DNA of 61,199 nt from Cupriavidus sp. 2SB (GCF_005503625.1 NZ_SCMX01000041.1:1-61199), one strand, 5' to 3'. Shown: positions 25,404 to 34,312, counted from the stretch's first letter. Numbers and translations: made by a program. The notes: generated by a model not told the origin, from the letters alone.

Positions 25404-25418
25404 TTACGGAATATTACG
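25404..25418 (+). promoter_or_regulatory. TTACG direct repeat before the DUF535 gene
   Basis: TTACG-GAATA-TTACG has a 10-base period, typical of OmpR/PhoB-family binding; a second pair, GGAATATT at 25388 and 25408, overlaps it. About 150 bases before the gene start. Assignment to any regulator is a guess. Confidence 0.35.
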
Positions 25419-25568
25419 AGCCGGACCTGCACCCCACGAACTCAAAAACCGACAGGCTGGCCGCCCGCCCTGCGCATGCCCGCAGCGGCGCGAATGGGTT
25501 ATCAGGGTTGAAGCTGCGCGCACGGCACCGCAACGTACGGACCGGCGCGCCAGAAGGGGAGCGTTGTC

Positions 25569-26606
25569 GTGGAAGGACCTGTTTCGCGTGTGCAGGGGCT
25601 GTTCAAGGCCCAGGCGGAGAATCACCTGTTTGCGTCGCCGGGCCGGTATTTGCGGTATCTCGGCACCATGTTGGCCGTATCGGCCGCGTGTTATCCGGCA
25701 GGCAGCCGGAAGTGGATGTCGCGCCGGCTGAAGTGGCTGGCGATGTCGGCCATGCGCTCGAGTGCCGCGCAGCCGTGGCTGCGTGCCGTGGCTTCGTGCG
25801 CGCTGCTGCAGCGTGTGGTGGCGGCTCGCCCGTTGCTGCTCGAAAAACCCTACCGTCCACTGGGCGCGCTGGGGTTGGGTTTCGGGGAGCGCGCGCGGCT
25901 GGTGCAGGAGCACTACGCTGTCATGCATGCCGCATTGCCCGTGGAGACTTGCGAGCGCATTTGTCTGCGGGGCGGTGTGGAGTGGCCGTTTGCGGATGGC
26001 CGCTACACGCTGCGGCTTGCCGATGCCGGCCCGAATCCGAAGGAAGGCGAGCTGGCCTTCTACTGGATCGACAACGAGACCGGCGCCAGCCTCACGCAAC
26101 TGAGCTTCTTCCTGCGCTTCGGGGCGATGGGCCCCGACGTCTTCGTCGGCGGACTGCAGGGACCGAAGAGCGAAGCCAGCCGTGAGTGGATTCGTGCTTC
26201 CACCAAGGCTTGCGAGGGTTTGCGTCCCAAGGATGTGGTGATGGAGGGCCTGCTGGCGCTGGCCGGCCATATCGGCGCGCGGCGCATCGTGGCGGTCTCG
26301 CGGGCCAACCATGTTGGCCGCCAGCGCAACACGCCACGCGAGATCCAGTGCGACTATGAAGCATTCTGGAGCGAATACCACAGCGTACCGACCCATGACG
26401 GCAATCTTGAACTGCCCGTCAGCCAGCCCGTGCGCGATATCGCGGAGATTGCCTCGAAGAAGCGCTCGGCCTGGCGTCGCAAGCAGGCCGTTGCGGAATC
26501 GGTGCGCGGCGCCGTGGCGGCGGGTTTGTGTTGCGAGCCGACGGCTGCGCCTGCAGTGCCGGCGTCGGAGAGTCCCGCCTTCCCATCGGCACTGGCCATG
26601 GCCTGA
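25569..26606 (+). CDS. DUF535 (VirK/YbjX-family) protein
   Basis: A 345-residue protein of the DUF535 family: RPLGALGLGFGERARLVQEHYAVM near the N-terminus, the AFYWIDNETG and FFLRFGAMGPDVFVGGLQGPK segments in the middle, and the GARRIVAVSRANHV motif toward the end, followed by DYEAFWSEY. VirK/YbjX proteins of enterobacteria are linked to envelope changes and virulence or peptide resistance; the activity is not known. The start is a GTG at 25569 with a GGGGAG ribosome site. The last 35 residues are Ala/Pro-rich and variable. Confidence 0.85.
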   Translation: MEGPVSRVQGLFKAQAENHLFASPGRYLRYLGTMLAVSAACYPAGSRKWMSRRLKWLAMSAMRSSAAQPWLRAVASCALLQRVVAARPLLLEKPYRPLGALGLGFGERARLVQEHYAVMHAALPVETCERICLRGGVEWPFADGRYTLRLADAGPNPKEGELAFYWIDNETGASLTQLSFFLRFGAMGPDVFVGGLQGPKSEASREWIRASTKACEGLRPKDVVMEGLLALAGHIGARRIVAVSRANHVGRQRNTPREIQCDYEAFWSEYHSVPTHDGNLELPVSQPVRDIAEIASKKRSAWRRKQAVAESVRGAVAAGLCCEPTAAPAVPASESPAFPSALAMA

Positions 26607-26632
26607 AGCCAGAACAGTACGTAAACCCTAGT

Positions 26633-26650
26633 AGTCTAGTCACCTAGACT
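26633..26650. promoter_or_regulatory. Perfect inverted repeat before the gntR gene
   Basis: AGTCTAG-TCAC-CTAGACT has perfect 7-base arms. It overlaps the likely promoter of the GntR regulator, so autoregulation is probable and control of the downstream ThDP enzyme likely. Confidence 0.75.
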
Positions 26651-26713
26651 TTTAATACAGTCCGGTATCGACCTGCCGTGCGTGATGTCACACGCACGGC
26701 TTTTCCTTTCCCG

Positions 26714-27463
26714 ATGCCGGACACCGCCGACCTTCTCTCACGCAGCCGCGAGCCTGTCTACTTGCAGCTCGCGACCATCTTCCGACGCCAGATCGAAAGC
26801 GGGGCCTGGCGCCCCGGCGAGCAGATTCCGTCGCTCGAAGCGCTGTGCCGCCAGTACGGCGTGGCGCGCATGACCATGCACCACGCGATTTCGCAGCTCG
26901 ATGCCGAAGGGCTCGTGGCGCGCTCGCGTGGCCGGGGCACGTTCGTGAAAACTGCCGGGCGCGCGCGCCGCCAGATGGCACTGCCCGTCAGTTGGGACCA
27001 GGCCGTGGCCGTGGGCGACCAGCTATCTACCGAGGCCATGGTCGAATCCACTGCCGATGTGGCGCTGCCCGACGATCTCGGCATGCCCTGCGATGGCCGG
27101 CGCGCCGATGCCTATCACTTCCTGAAGCGCGCACATCGGCTCGATGGCCGCCCGTTTGCCGTGGGCGAGGTCTACATCGCGGCTGACGTCTTTGCGCGCG
27201 AGCCGGAAGCGTTCCGGCAGGGTGCCTCGGTGCCGGTGCTCGATCGCTTTCCCGAACTCCAGGTCAACGCGGCCCGGCAGCGCATGTCGATCGTGCCGGC
27301 CGGTGCAGCGTCGGCCGCCGCGCTGGAGCTGGCCGTGGGTGCGCCCGTGGCCGAGTTGCGCCGCTTTGCGTGCGTGGACGATGTGATCGTCTACTACGCA
27401 CGCATCGAATTTCCTACCGAGTATGTCTGTCTGGATTTCGACTTGCTCGCCCCCCATTCCTGA
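26714..27463 (+). CDS. GntR-family (HutC-type) transcriptional regulator
   Basis: A regulator of about 249 residues with the GntR winged HTH (SREPVYLQLATIFRRQIESG, GEQIPSLEALCRQYGVARMT then RSRGRGTFV) and a C-terminal UTRA ligand domain of the HutC type (HFLKRAHRLDGRPFAVGEVY ... VYYARIEFPTEYVCLDFDL). The start is uncertain: a GTG at 26678 gives 12 more residues, but neither has a clear ribosome site. The ThDP-enzyme gene follows after 26 bases, probably in the same transcript. The palindrome at 26633-26650 is its likely operator. Confidence 0.87.
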   Translation: MPDTADLLSRSREPVYLQLATIFRRQIESGAWRPGEQIPSLEALCRQYGVARMTMHHAISQLDAEGLVARSRGRGTFVKTAGRARRQMALPVSWDQAVAVGDQLSTEAMVESTADVALPDDLGMPCDGRRADAYHFLKRAHRLDGRPFAVGEVYIAADVFAREPEAFRQGASVPVLDRFPELQVNAARQRMSIVPAGAASAAALELAVGAPVAELRRFACVDDVIVYYARIEFPTEYVCLDFDLLAPHS

Positions 27464-27489
27464 CAACCGCAACCTGAACGGAACCCGAG

Positions 27490-29052
27490 ATGGAGACACA
27501 AGAATCGATGAATGGCGCGGAAAGCCTGGTCAAGACGCTGCTCGCCAGCGGCGTGGATACCTGCTTCGCCAACCCCGGCACCAGCGAAATGCACTTCGTG
27601 GCGGCACTCGACCGCATTCCCGGCATGCGCTGCGTGCTCGGCCTGTTCGAAGGTGTGGTGACCGGTGCGGCCGATGGTTATGCGCGCATGGCCGAGAAGC
27701 CCGCAGCCACGCTGCTGCACTGCGGACCCGGCCTGGCCAACGGTCTGGCCAACCTGCATAACGCGCGTCGTGCACAGACGCCCATCGTCAACATCATTGG
27801 CGACCAGGCTACGTATCACCGTCCGTTCGATGCGCCGCTCACTGCCGATACCGAAGGCTGGGCCCGTCCGGTCTCGGTCTGGACGCGCACTGCCACGCAC
27901 GCCGCGTCGGTGGGCGCCGATGCCGCCGTGGCCGTGCAGGCCGCAAAGGGTGCGCCCGGTGGCGTAGCCAGCCTGATCCTGCCATCGGATGTGTGCTGGG
28001 ATGAAGGTGGAAAGGTGGCCGCGCCGCTGCCCGCGCTGCCGGTGCCGAAGGTATCGCCCGATGCCGTGCAGAACGCCGCGCGCATTTTGCGCAGCGGTCA
28101 GCCCACGCTGATCGTGCTGGCTGGCAGTGCATTGCGCGAAGGCGTGCTGGCCGATGCGCATCGCATTGCCGCTGCCACCGATGCACGTCTCATCACGCCG
28201 ATGTCGAACTCGCGCGTCACGCGCGGGCAGGGTCGTCTGGCGATCGATCGCATTCCGTACTCGGGCGATGCGGCGCGCCAGAAGCTGGCCGGTATCCGCA
28301 ACGTGATCCTGGTGGGCGCCACCACGCCGGTGACGTTCTTCGCCTATCCGGGCAAGTCGCCGCGTCCGTTCCCGGAAGATGCAAACATCCATGTGCTGGC
28401 GCGTCCCGAGGAGGATCTCGGCGAGGCCGTGGCGCGGCTGGCCGATGAACTGGGCGCACGCAACGCAACGCTGCCATCGGCCGCGCCTGCGGCTCGCGTG
28501 GAAGCGGCACGTGGCGCCATCACCTCGGAAGCCGTCGCGCAATCGCTGACCGCGCTGCTGCCCGAACAAGCCGTAGTCGTGGAAGAGAGCGTGAGCTTCG
28601 GCCGCGCGTTCTATCCGGGCACCGTACACGCCGCACCACATGACTGGCTGCAACTGACGGGCGGGGCGATTGGCGCGGGCCTGCCGCTGGCGACGGGCGC
28701 AGCCATCGCGGCACCGGATCGTCGCGTGGTGGCGTTGCAGGCCGATGGTTCGGGCATGTACACGCTGCAGTCGCTGTGGACCATGGCGCGCGAGAAGCTC
28801 GACGTGACCATCGTGTTGCTGGCTAACCGCAAGTACGCGATCCTCTTGGGCGAACTGGCTGGCGTGGGTGCCAATCCCGGCAAGACCGCGCTCGATATGC
28901 TCGACATCGGCAATCCGGATCTCGATTGGGTGAAAATGGCCAACGGCATGGGCGTGGAAGCGGCGCGCGCCGATACCATGGATGCATTCAACGACCTGTT
29001 CGCTTCCGCCAACCAGCGCAAGGGTCCGTTCCTGATCGAACTGGTGATCTGA
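27490..29052 (+). CDS. ThDP-dependent enzyme, acetolactate synthase / benzoylformate decarboxylase-like
   Basis: A 520-residue ThDP enzyme with the three-domain fold. N-terminal Pyr domain: FANPGTSEMHFVAAL and the conserved cofactor-activating Glu (E54 in LFEGVVTGAADGYARM). Middle domain around residues 190-320. C-terminal PP domain: ADGSGMYTLQSLWTMAR ending in NRKYAI (D419 to the NRKY motif), the ThDP/Mg motif in the form seen in MdlC-like proteins. It could be a decarboxylase of a 2-keto acid or an acetolactate-synthase-like carboligase; no small regulatory subunit gene is near, so a true IlvB role is unlikely. It follows gntR. Confidence 0.85.
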   Translation: METQESMNGAESLVKTLLASGVDTCFANPGTSEMHFVAALDRIPGMRCVLGLFEGVVTGAADGYARMAEKPAATLLHCGPGLANGLANLHNARRAQTPIVNIIGDQATYHRPFDAPLTADTEGWARPVSVWTRTATHAASVGADAAVAVQAAKGAPGGVASLILPSDVCWDEGGKVAAPLPALPVPKVSPDAVQNAARILRSGQPTLIVLAGSALREGVLADAHRIAAATDARLITPMSNSRVTRGQGRLAIDRIPYSGDAARQKLAGIRNVILVGATTPVTFFAYPGKSPRPFPEDANIHVLARPEEDLGEAVARLADELGARNATLPSAAPAARVEAARGAITSEAVAQSLTALLPEQAVVVEESVSFGRAFYPGTVHAAPHDWLQLTGGAIGAGLPLATGAAIAAPDRRVVALQADGSGMYTLQSLWTMAREKLDVTIVLLANRKYAILLGELAGVGANPGKTALDMLDIGNPDLDWVKMANGMGVEAARADTMDAFNDLFASANQRKGPFLIELVI

Positions 29053-29072
29053 TGCCGTGATCCACGGCGGGC

Positions 29073-29108
29073 GGCGCGATGGAACACGATGTTCCATTGT
29101 GCCGCGCC
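29073..29108. promoter_or_regulatory. Long palindrome between the ThDP gene and the DUF1996 gene
   Basis: ATGGAACA-CGA-TGTTCCAT (29079-29097) is a perfect inverted repeat with 8-base arms, extended outward by GGCGCG (29073) and CGCGCC (29103). No T-run follows, so it is not an ordinary terminator; it may be an operator for the DUF1996 gene or an mRNA-end hairpin of the upstream transcript. Confidence 0.6.
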
Positions 29109-29124
29109 CGGCCCCGCCACAGCA

Positions 29125-29160
29125 TGGTCCCGCGTGATAGTCACGCCAAGAGAGGGACCA
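29125..29160 (+). promoter_or_regulatory. Leader hairpin burying the ribosome site of the DUF1996 gene
   Basis: In the transcript TGGTCCC (29125-29131) pairs fully with GGGACCA (29154-29160), and inside it GCGTGA (29132-29137) pairs with TCACGC (29141-29146) around a 3-base loop, leaving a 7-base bulge. The GAGG/AGGG ribosome site at 29152-29156 is half bulge, half outer stem, just before the ATG at 29163, so folding should limit translation. Confidence 0.65.
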
Positions 29161-29162
29161 TC

Positions 29163-30578
29163 ATGATCAAGATGTGGATGTGTATCCTGGGCGCTTCGCT
29201 GAGCCTGCCGGGTTGTACCCAGACGAAGCCGAAGCCACCAGGAGTTACCCAGGCCGCAGGCAGCTACGCCATCGTATGCCTGTACTCGCACCGGTTGCCG
29301 GACGACCCTATCGTCATGCCGGCCCGTCCCGGCGTCGCCATGCAGCATGACTTCTTCGGCAACACGACGACGAACGCCTACACCACGGCGGAGGTCCTGC
29401 AAAAAGTGCCGGGCACCACGTGCGAGAACGCGGCCGATGGCACGGCCTACTGGGCGCCTTCGCTGCGCTTGCCCGATGGCACGGTGGTTCCGCCGGTCTA
29501 CCAGAAGACCTACTACACCAATCAGGCTGTGCCATCGCCGAATCATTTCCCGGTGCAACCGTATCCGCAAGGCATCAAGCTGATGGTGGGCGACCATCAT
29601 GGCACCACGCCGAATTCGCGCATCTCGTTCCTCTGCACCGGGGGCAACTACACGAACTCGATTCCCACCAACTGCAAGCCCGACCCCACCAACGGTACGC
29701 AACTCAATATCGGCATGCACTTCCCGACATGCTGGGATGGCAAGACCCTGTCACCCACGATGGGCACCTACGACAATGCGGTGGCACCCGACAGTGCGGG
29801 GAATTGTCCGGCTGGATATCCGGTGCGTCTGCCCGATGCGAACATGAACATCGCCTACAACCTCGGGCAGATCACGGACCTGACCAATGTGCAGTTGTCG
29901 CTTGATCCTCAACTCGATTCGGCGGGCAATGTCGTGAAGCAGTTGTGGGGATCGCTCTACACCGCGCACGGAGATTTCTTCATGGGATGGCGTCCGGATG
30001 CGGCGAGTTTCATGGCGGAGTTCTGCCTGAACAAGGGCATCAGTTGCAACCATCTGATGGCGTACTCGTATCTCAAGATTGCCGAGGATGCCACCGTGCG
30101 CGCCGCCGATACGACCAACTATGGGACCAATGCGGCCCTGTACGCGCAGCAGATGTCGGGAAGCACGCCGGAATCGCGCAGCTATCTCAAGGTCGGTATT
30201 CCGAAAGGCGCGCAAACGCTGCCGCCTGATTTCAAACCGGCCTACATGCTGATGATGTACGGCGGCAACACGACCGATACCACCACGCAGACGTTCACGG
30301 TGTATCGCGTGGCAACGGACTGGAGCGAGACCACGATCAATGGCGCCAACGCGCCAACCTGCAGCGGCACCAGTGTCACCAGCAACCTGAACAATACACA
30401 GGCATACCGTGCGTTCGACGTGAGCAAGCTGGTCAACGAGGCGCTTTCGCAGGGCGCGGAACACATCGCGTTCTGCATTCGCGGCCCCGCTGGCCAGCAG
30501 CAGATCAAGTTCAGCAGCAAGGAGGGCGGCAACGGTGGCGTGCTGTTCATCAATGCCGTCAACAAGCTGCCCTACTGA
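29163..30578 (+). CDS. DUF1996 lipoprotein with a C-terminal DNRLRE-like domain
   Basis: A 471-residue exported protein with a lipobox (SLSLPGC). Residues about 45-290 match the DUF1996 family: DDPIVMPARPGVAMQHDFFG, NTTTNAYTT, TTCENAADGTAYWAPSL, a FPTCWDGK motif and CPAGYPVRLPD. The last ~170 residues look like the DNRLRE/CBM96-type fold, with AFDVSKLVNEAL and AFCIRGPAG. Such proteins occur in fungi and in bacteria and are probably carbohydrate- or surface-related, but activity is unknown. The conserved His/Cys residues could form a metal or substrate site. The gene stands alone, with an unusual structured leader (see 29125-29160). Confidence 0.82.
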   Translation: MIKMWMCILGASLSLPGCTQTKPKPPGVTQAAGSYAIVCLYSHRLPDDPIVMPARPGVAMQHDFFGNTTTNAYTTAEVLQKVPGTTCENAADGTAYWAPSLRLPDGTVVPPVYQKTYYTNQAVPSPNHFPVQPYPQGIKLMVGDHHGTTPNSRISFLCTGGNYTNSIPTNCKPDPTNGTQLNIGMHFPTCWDGKTLSPTMGTYDNAVAPDSAGNCPAGYPVRLPDANMNIAYNLGQITDLTNVQLSLDPQLDSAGNVVKQLWGSLYTAHGDFFMGWRPDAASFMAEFCLNKGISCNHLMAYSYLKIAEDATVRAADTTNYGTNAALYAQQMSGSTPESRSYLKVGIPKGAQTLPPDFKPAYMLMMYGGNTTDTTTQTFTVYRVATDWSETTINGANAPTCSGTSVTSNLNNTQAYRAFDVSKLVNEALSQGAEHIAFCIRGPAGQQQIKFSSKEGGNGGVLFINAVNKLPY

Positions 30579-30593
30579 AAAGATGGTTCGCGC

Positions 30594-31448
30594 CTAGCGT
30601 TCGACTTCGGCCCAGGCGGTCATGGCCTGCCCGCCGGCATCGTCGCCAGTCCATAGCTGTACACGACCGGCGGTTTCGGGATCATCCCGGCCGGCGACTG
30701 TCACGGTGTCCTGATGGAACAATGGCGCCAGGCCACGGAAGCCGAAACGCTTCACCTGTGCCTCGGGACGCTCCGCACGCAGCAGTTCAAGCGTCAGCAT
30801 GGCCTGCAACGGGCCATGCACGATCAGGCCCGGATAGCCTTCCACGTCGCGCACATAGTCGAGATCGTAGTGGATGCGATGGCCGTTGAATGTCAGCGCC
30901 GAGAAGCGGAACAGCATCACCGGATCGGCCTGCAGTGCGCGGCCAAATTGCGCATCCTGCGCCAGACGCGGACGCGGCGGTTGCGGCTGGCCGACCTCGG
31001 GCATCGCACGATAGACGATGTCATGGCGCTCCTTCAATGCCACGTCGCCATCCACGCTCAGTACATGATCCACGGTGACGAACCACAACTCGCCCGTGCG
31101 CCCGGACTTGTGCTGGACATCGGTGATCGTCGAGGTCTTGGTCACCGTGTCGCCCACGCGCAGGCCGCGATGGAACGACAGTTCGCCACCGGCCCACATG
31201 CGGCGCGGCAGCGGCACGGGCGGCATGAAACCGCCCAGCGTGGGATGTCCGTCGCCGCCCAGCGTGTGCTGCGGGGCGCGCGGCAGGAAATAGAGCCAGT
31301 GCCAGAGCGGCGGCAGCGGCTGGCTGGCGATGGCATCGCCATCGAGATCGAACGTGGCGGCCAGCGCCAGCACGGGCTCCAGCGCCAGTGTTTCGGTGCG
31401 CGATTCCGAACGGCCGATCCATTCGCGCAAGTGTTCGAGCGTGGTCAC
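30594..31448 (-). CDS. MaoC-like (mesaconyl-C4-CoA hydratase type) dehydratase
   Basis: A 284-residue double-hotdog hydratase/dehydratase resembling FAS1-like dehydratases and mesaconyl/itaconyl-CoA hydratases. The second half has the hydratase-type block HRIHYDLDYVRDVEGYPG then LIVHGPLQAML, with Asp and His where the family has its catalytic pair. The start is a GTG at 31448 with a GAGGA ribosome site, right after the stop of the PrpD-like gene; the longer upstream frame overlaps that gene and is not supported. It is the last gene of a leftward three-gene group with PrpD and acyl-CoA dehydrogenase. Confidence 0.82.
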   Translation of the reverse strand: MTTLEHLREWIGRSESRTETLALEPVLALAATFDLDGDAIASQPLPPLWHWLYFLPRAPQHTLGGDGHPTLGGFMPPVPLPRRMWAGGELSFHRGLRVGDTVTKTSTITDVQHKSGRTGELWFVTVDHVLSVDGDVALKERHDIVYRAMPEVGQPQPPRPRLAQDAQFGRALQADPVMLFRFSALTFNGHRIHYDLDYVRDVEGYPGLIVHGPLQAMLTLELLRAERPEAQVKRFGFRGLAPLFHQDTVTVAGRDDPETAGRVQLWTGDDAGGQAMTAWAEVER

Positions 31449-31458
31449 GGGCAAGTCC

Positions 31459-32835
31459 TCAGCGTGCGGCAGGCAGCCAGTTGTTGACGTTCGGCGCGCG
31501 GTCCAGATCCCAGACGCGCGCGATGATCGTGCGCATCTCGGCCTCGGTGGCGCCGTGGCGGAATGCGCCAAGCTGGATGGCCTTGGCTTCGAGTTCCGGG
31601 CGCGACAGCGTGTTGTCGGGGTCTCCCTTCGGCACATCGACGCGTGCGCCCAGCGTGCGGCCATCGGTGGTGCGCACCGTGACGCGCCCAATCCACTGGC
31701 GCGGATATGCAGCGTTGATTTCGTCGTCGAGTTCCATCGTCACTTTCTCGCGGAAGGCGGCGATGCGTGCATCGTGCAGCGCATGGTCCTCGAATTCTCC
31801 GAGCCCTGCGTGCGCGTGAACGGCCACGAGGCCAAGCACCGTACCCATCGAGAACTTGGCCTGATGGATGGTCGATGGGTTGACCACGGGGCCCAGCACG
31901 TCGATGGCGCCCTGGTGAACGTGCGTGGTCACCGCTTCGATCTGTTCGGCGCGCAGGTTCTCGCGCAGCATCAGTGCCTTGAGCGCATCGGCAGCGGGGT
32001 GCGTGTGGCGGCACGATGCGAAGAACTTGAACGAGGTTTCTGCGGTGGCCCAGCGCGTACCGAGTCCATCGGTCAGTGCAGCAGGGTTGGCATCGCTCGA
32101 CATGCCAGCGGCCATGCCCTGCGGACCTTCGAGAATCTGCTTCGCACCTGTGAAACCAGCACGTGCGAGCCAGGCCGACTGCAGGCCATCGGCAGCGGCC
32201 TTGGCCGTGTGCAGTTGCTTGGAGTCGGCGGCATCGCGCAGGAATTCCCACAGGCCGGAAGCCTGCGTGCCGGCCGAACCGAGCGCCTGGTTGATGCCTT
32301 CGGCGTCGAGTCCGAACAGCTTGGCCACGGCGGCGGCGGCGGCCAGCGTGCCGACCGTGCCGGTGGTGTGGAAGATGCGATAGTGCGAGCGTCCCATGAA
32401 CTCGCCGATGCGGATGCCTGCCTCGTAGCCGGCGATGGATGCGAGCAGAACGTCCGCACCAGTCTTGCCTTCGGCTTGCGCGGCGGCCATCACCGCCGGG
32501 AATACCACGGCGGCGGGATGCAGCACCGAGCCGTTGTGCACGTCGTCCTGTTCCACCACGTGCGACGATGCCCCGTTGATCAACGCGGCGAAGTAGGGCG
32601 AGGTGCGGCGGCGGTCCACCAGCACTTCGGCGTCACCGGTGCCGGGGCCCATGGCTGCGGCGAATTCCTGAATGCGGCGCACGGCGGGTGCGTCCTTGCC
32701 AGCGATGGCCGATGCCATCCAGTCGAGGAACAGGTCCTTGGTGCGTTCCACTATCGGCGCGGGCACATCGGCGAGTTTCAGGTCCGCGAGGAACGCGCAG
32801 AGTTGCCGGGTGGGATACGTGTTGTCGTTGGGCAT
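31459..32835 (-). CDS. MmgE/PrpD-family dehydratase
   Basis: A 458-residue protein of the MmgE/PrpD family (2-methylcitrate dehydratase, aconitate decarboxylase and related). Landmarks: LFLDWMASAIAGKD, ALINGASSHVVEQDDVHNGS (the conserved HxxEQDD region), HPAAVVFPAVMAAA, and FKFFASCRHTHPAADAL. No prpB/prpC genes are near, so it is not a methylcitrate operon; it more likely acts on a branched di- or tricarboxylate in the same pathway as its neighbours. ATG 32835 is chosen; it lies 31 bases after the acyl-CoA dehydrogenase stop. Confidence 0.87.
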   Translation of the reverse strand: MPNDNTYPTRQLCAFLADLKLADVPAPIVERTKDLFLDWMASAIAGKDAPAVRRIQEFAAAMGPGTGDAEVLVDRRRTSPYFAALINGASSHVVEQDDVHNGSVLHPAAVVFPAVMAAAQAEGKTGADVLLASIAGYEAGIRIGEFMGRSHYRIFHTTGTVGTLAAAAAVAKLFGLDAEGINQALGSAGTQASGLWEFLRDAADSKQLHTAKAAADGLQSAWLARAGFTGAKQILEGPQGMAAGMSSDANPAALTDGLGTRWATAETSFKFFASCRHTHPAADALKALMLRENLRAEQIEAVTTHVHQGAIDVLGPVVNPSTIHQAKFSMGTVLGLVAVHAHAGLGEFEDHALHDARIAAFREKVTMELDDEINAAYPRQWIGRVTVRTTDGRTLGARVDVPKGDPDNTLSRPELEAKAIQLGAFRHGATEAEMRTIIARVWDLDRAPNVNNWLPAAR

Positions 32836-32866
32836 GGGCGAGTGTGCGTAGGTGCGATGTCTCGGG

Positions 32867-34036
32867 TCAGAACGAACGCGGCAGTTCGAGCACGTGCTCG
32901 GCCACATAGGACAGGATCAGGTTGGTCGAGATCGGCGCCACCTGGTACAGGCGTGTCTCGCGGAACTTGCGCTCGATGTCGTATTCGGAGGCGAAGCCAA
33001 AGCCGCCATGCGTCTGCAGGCAGACGTTCGCGGCTTCCCACGAGGCATCGGCGGCCAGCAGCTTGGCCATATTGGCTTCCTTGCCGCAGGCTTTGCCGGC
33101 GTCGAACAGTTGCGCAGCCTTGTAGCGCATCAGGCTGGCGGCTTCCACGTTGACGAACGAACGTGCGATCGGGAACTGCACACCCTGGTTCTGGCCGATG
33201 GGGCGATCGAACACGATGCGTTCGCGCGCATAGCCGCTGGCACGTTCCACGAACCAGTAGCCGTCGCCAATGCATTCGGCGGCAATCAGGATGCGCTCGG
33301 CGTTCAGGCCGTCGAGGATGTACTTGAGTCCCTTGCCTTCCTCGCCGATCAGGTTCGCGGCGGGAATTTCGAGGTTGTCGAAGAACAGTTCGTTGGTCTC
33401 GTGGTTGACCATGTTGCGGATCGGCTGGACCGTGAGGCCGTTGCCGATGGCTTCGCGCAGATCCACCACGAACACCGATAGCCCTTCCGATTTCTTCTTC
33501 ACCTGGTCAAGCGGCGTGGTGCGCGCCAGCAACAACATCAGGTCCGAGTGCTGCACGCGCGAGATCCACACCTTCTGGCCGTTGATCACGTACTTGTCGC
33601 CTTTGCGCACGGCGGTGGTCTTGAGCTTGGTGGTGTCGGTGCCGGTGGTCGGCTCGGTCACGGCCATCGACTGCATGCGCAGTTCGCCGGAAGCGATGCC
33701 GGGCAGCCAGCGTTGTTTCTGCACGTCGGAGCCATGGCGCAGCAGGCAGCCCATGACGTACATCTGGCCGTGGCAGGCGCCGGAGTTGCCGCCGTTACGG
33801 TTGATCTCTTCCATGATCACCGAGGCCGCGGTCAGCGGCAGCCCGGAACCTCCGAATTCCTCGGGAATCAGCGCGGAGAGCCAGCCGGCGTGCGTCAGCG
33901 CCTGCACGAATTCTTCGGGGAAGTCGCTCTTTTCCTCGATGCGCTGCCAGTAGGCGGAGTCGAATCCCTGGCAGAGATCGCGAACGGCTTCGCGGATTTC
34001 CGGGTAAATCTGGTCTTGGTCCTGTGCAGCATGCAT
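32867..34036 (-). CDS. Acyl-CoA dehydrogenase
   Basis: A 389-residue flavin acyl-CoA dehydrogenase: N-terminal helix domain (EEFGGSGLPLTAASVIMEEI), the middle beta domain with MAVTEPTTGTDTTKLKTTAV (FAD/substrate loop) and WISRVQHSDLMLLLART, and the C-terminal helix bundle with LNAERILIAAECIGDGY and CLQTHGGFGFASEYDIERK. It oxidises an acyl-CoA to the enoyl-CoA, passing electrons to ETF. First gene of the leftward trio with the PrpD-like and MaoC-like genes, divergent from the Bug gene at 34313. Confidence 0.9.
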   Translation of the reverse strand: MHAAQDQDQIYPEIREAVRDLCQGFDSAYWQRIEEKSDFPEEFVQALTHAGWLSALIPEEFGGSGLPLTAASVIMEEINRNGGNSGACHGQMYVMGCLLRHGSDVQKQRWLPGIASGELRMQSMAVTEPTTGTDTTKLKTTAVRKGDKYVINGQKVWISRVQHSDLMLLLARTTPLDQVKKKSEGLSVFVVDLREAIGNGLTVQPIRNMVNHETNELFFDNLEIPAANLIGEEGKGLKYILDGLNAERILIAAECIGDGYWFVERASGYARERIVFDRPIGQNQGVQFPIARSFVNVEAASLMRYKAAQLFDAGKACGKEANMAKLLAADASWEAANVCLQTHGGFGFASEYDIERKFRETRLYQVAPISTNLILSYVAEHVLELPRSF

Positions 34037-34312
34037 GGCAATGTCCGTGTCGGGGCTGATCGATGAGGGCCATTATTCCCGAGGCCATCGCGCCGAAACA
34101 TTCGCATTTGCCGAAGCACGGCTTTTGTCGGGGCTTAGGTTGGCGGGTAGCGGCACCTCTGCGGGCTAGGGTTATCCCGTGGCTTTTCTGCCGCCGTGTC
34201 CAGCCTTCTGCAAATCCGAATTGTGGGGCGGGACGAATGGCCGCAGGCTGCACATCGACCGATGCCCGCATCGAGACCACACAACACAAACAGATTCGAC
34301 AGGAGACTACCG

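Larger units (their letters stand above)
25223..25568. other. Intergenic region between csbD-like and DUF535 genes
   Basis: About 346 bases. Contains the terminator at 25288-25317 and, at 25388-25418, direct repeats (GGAATATT twice at 20-base spacing, TTACG twice at 10-base spacing) upstream of the DUF535 gene. Nothing else is supported. Confidence 0.6.
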
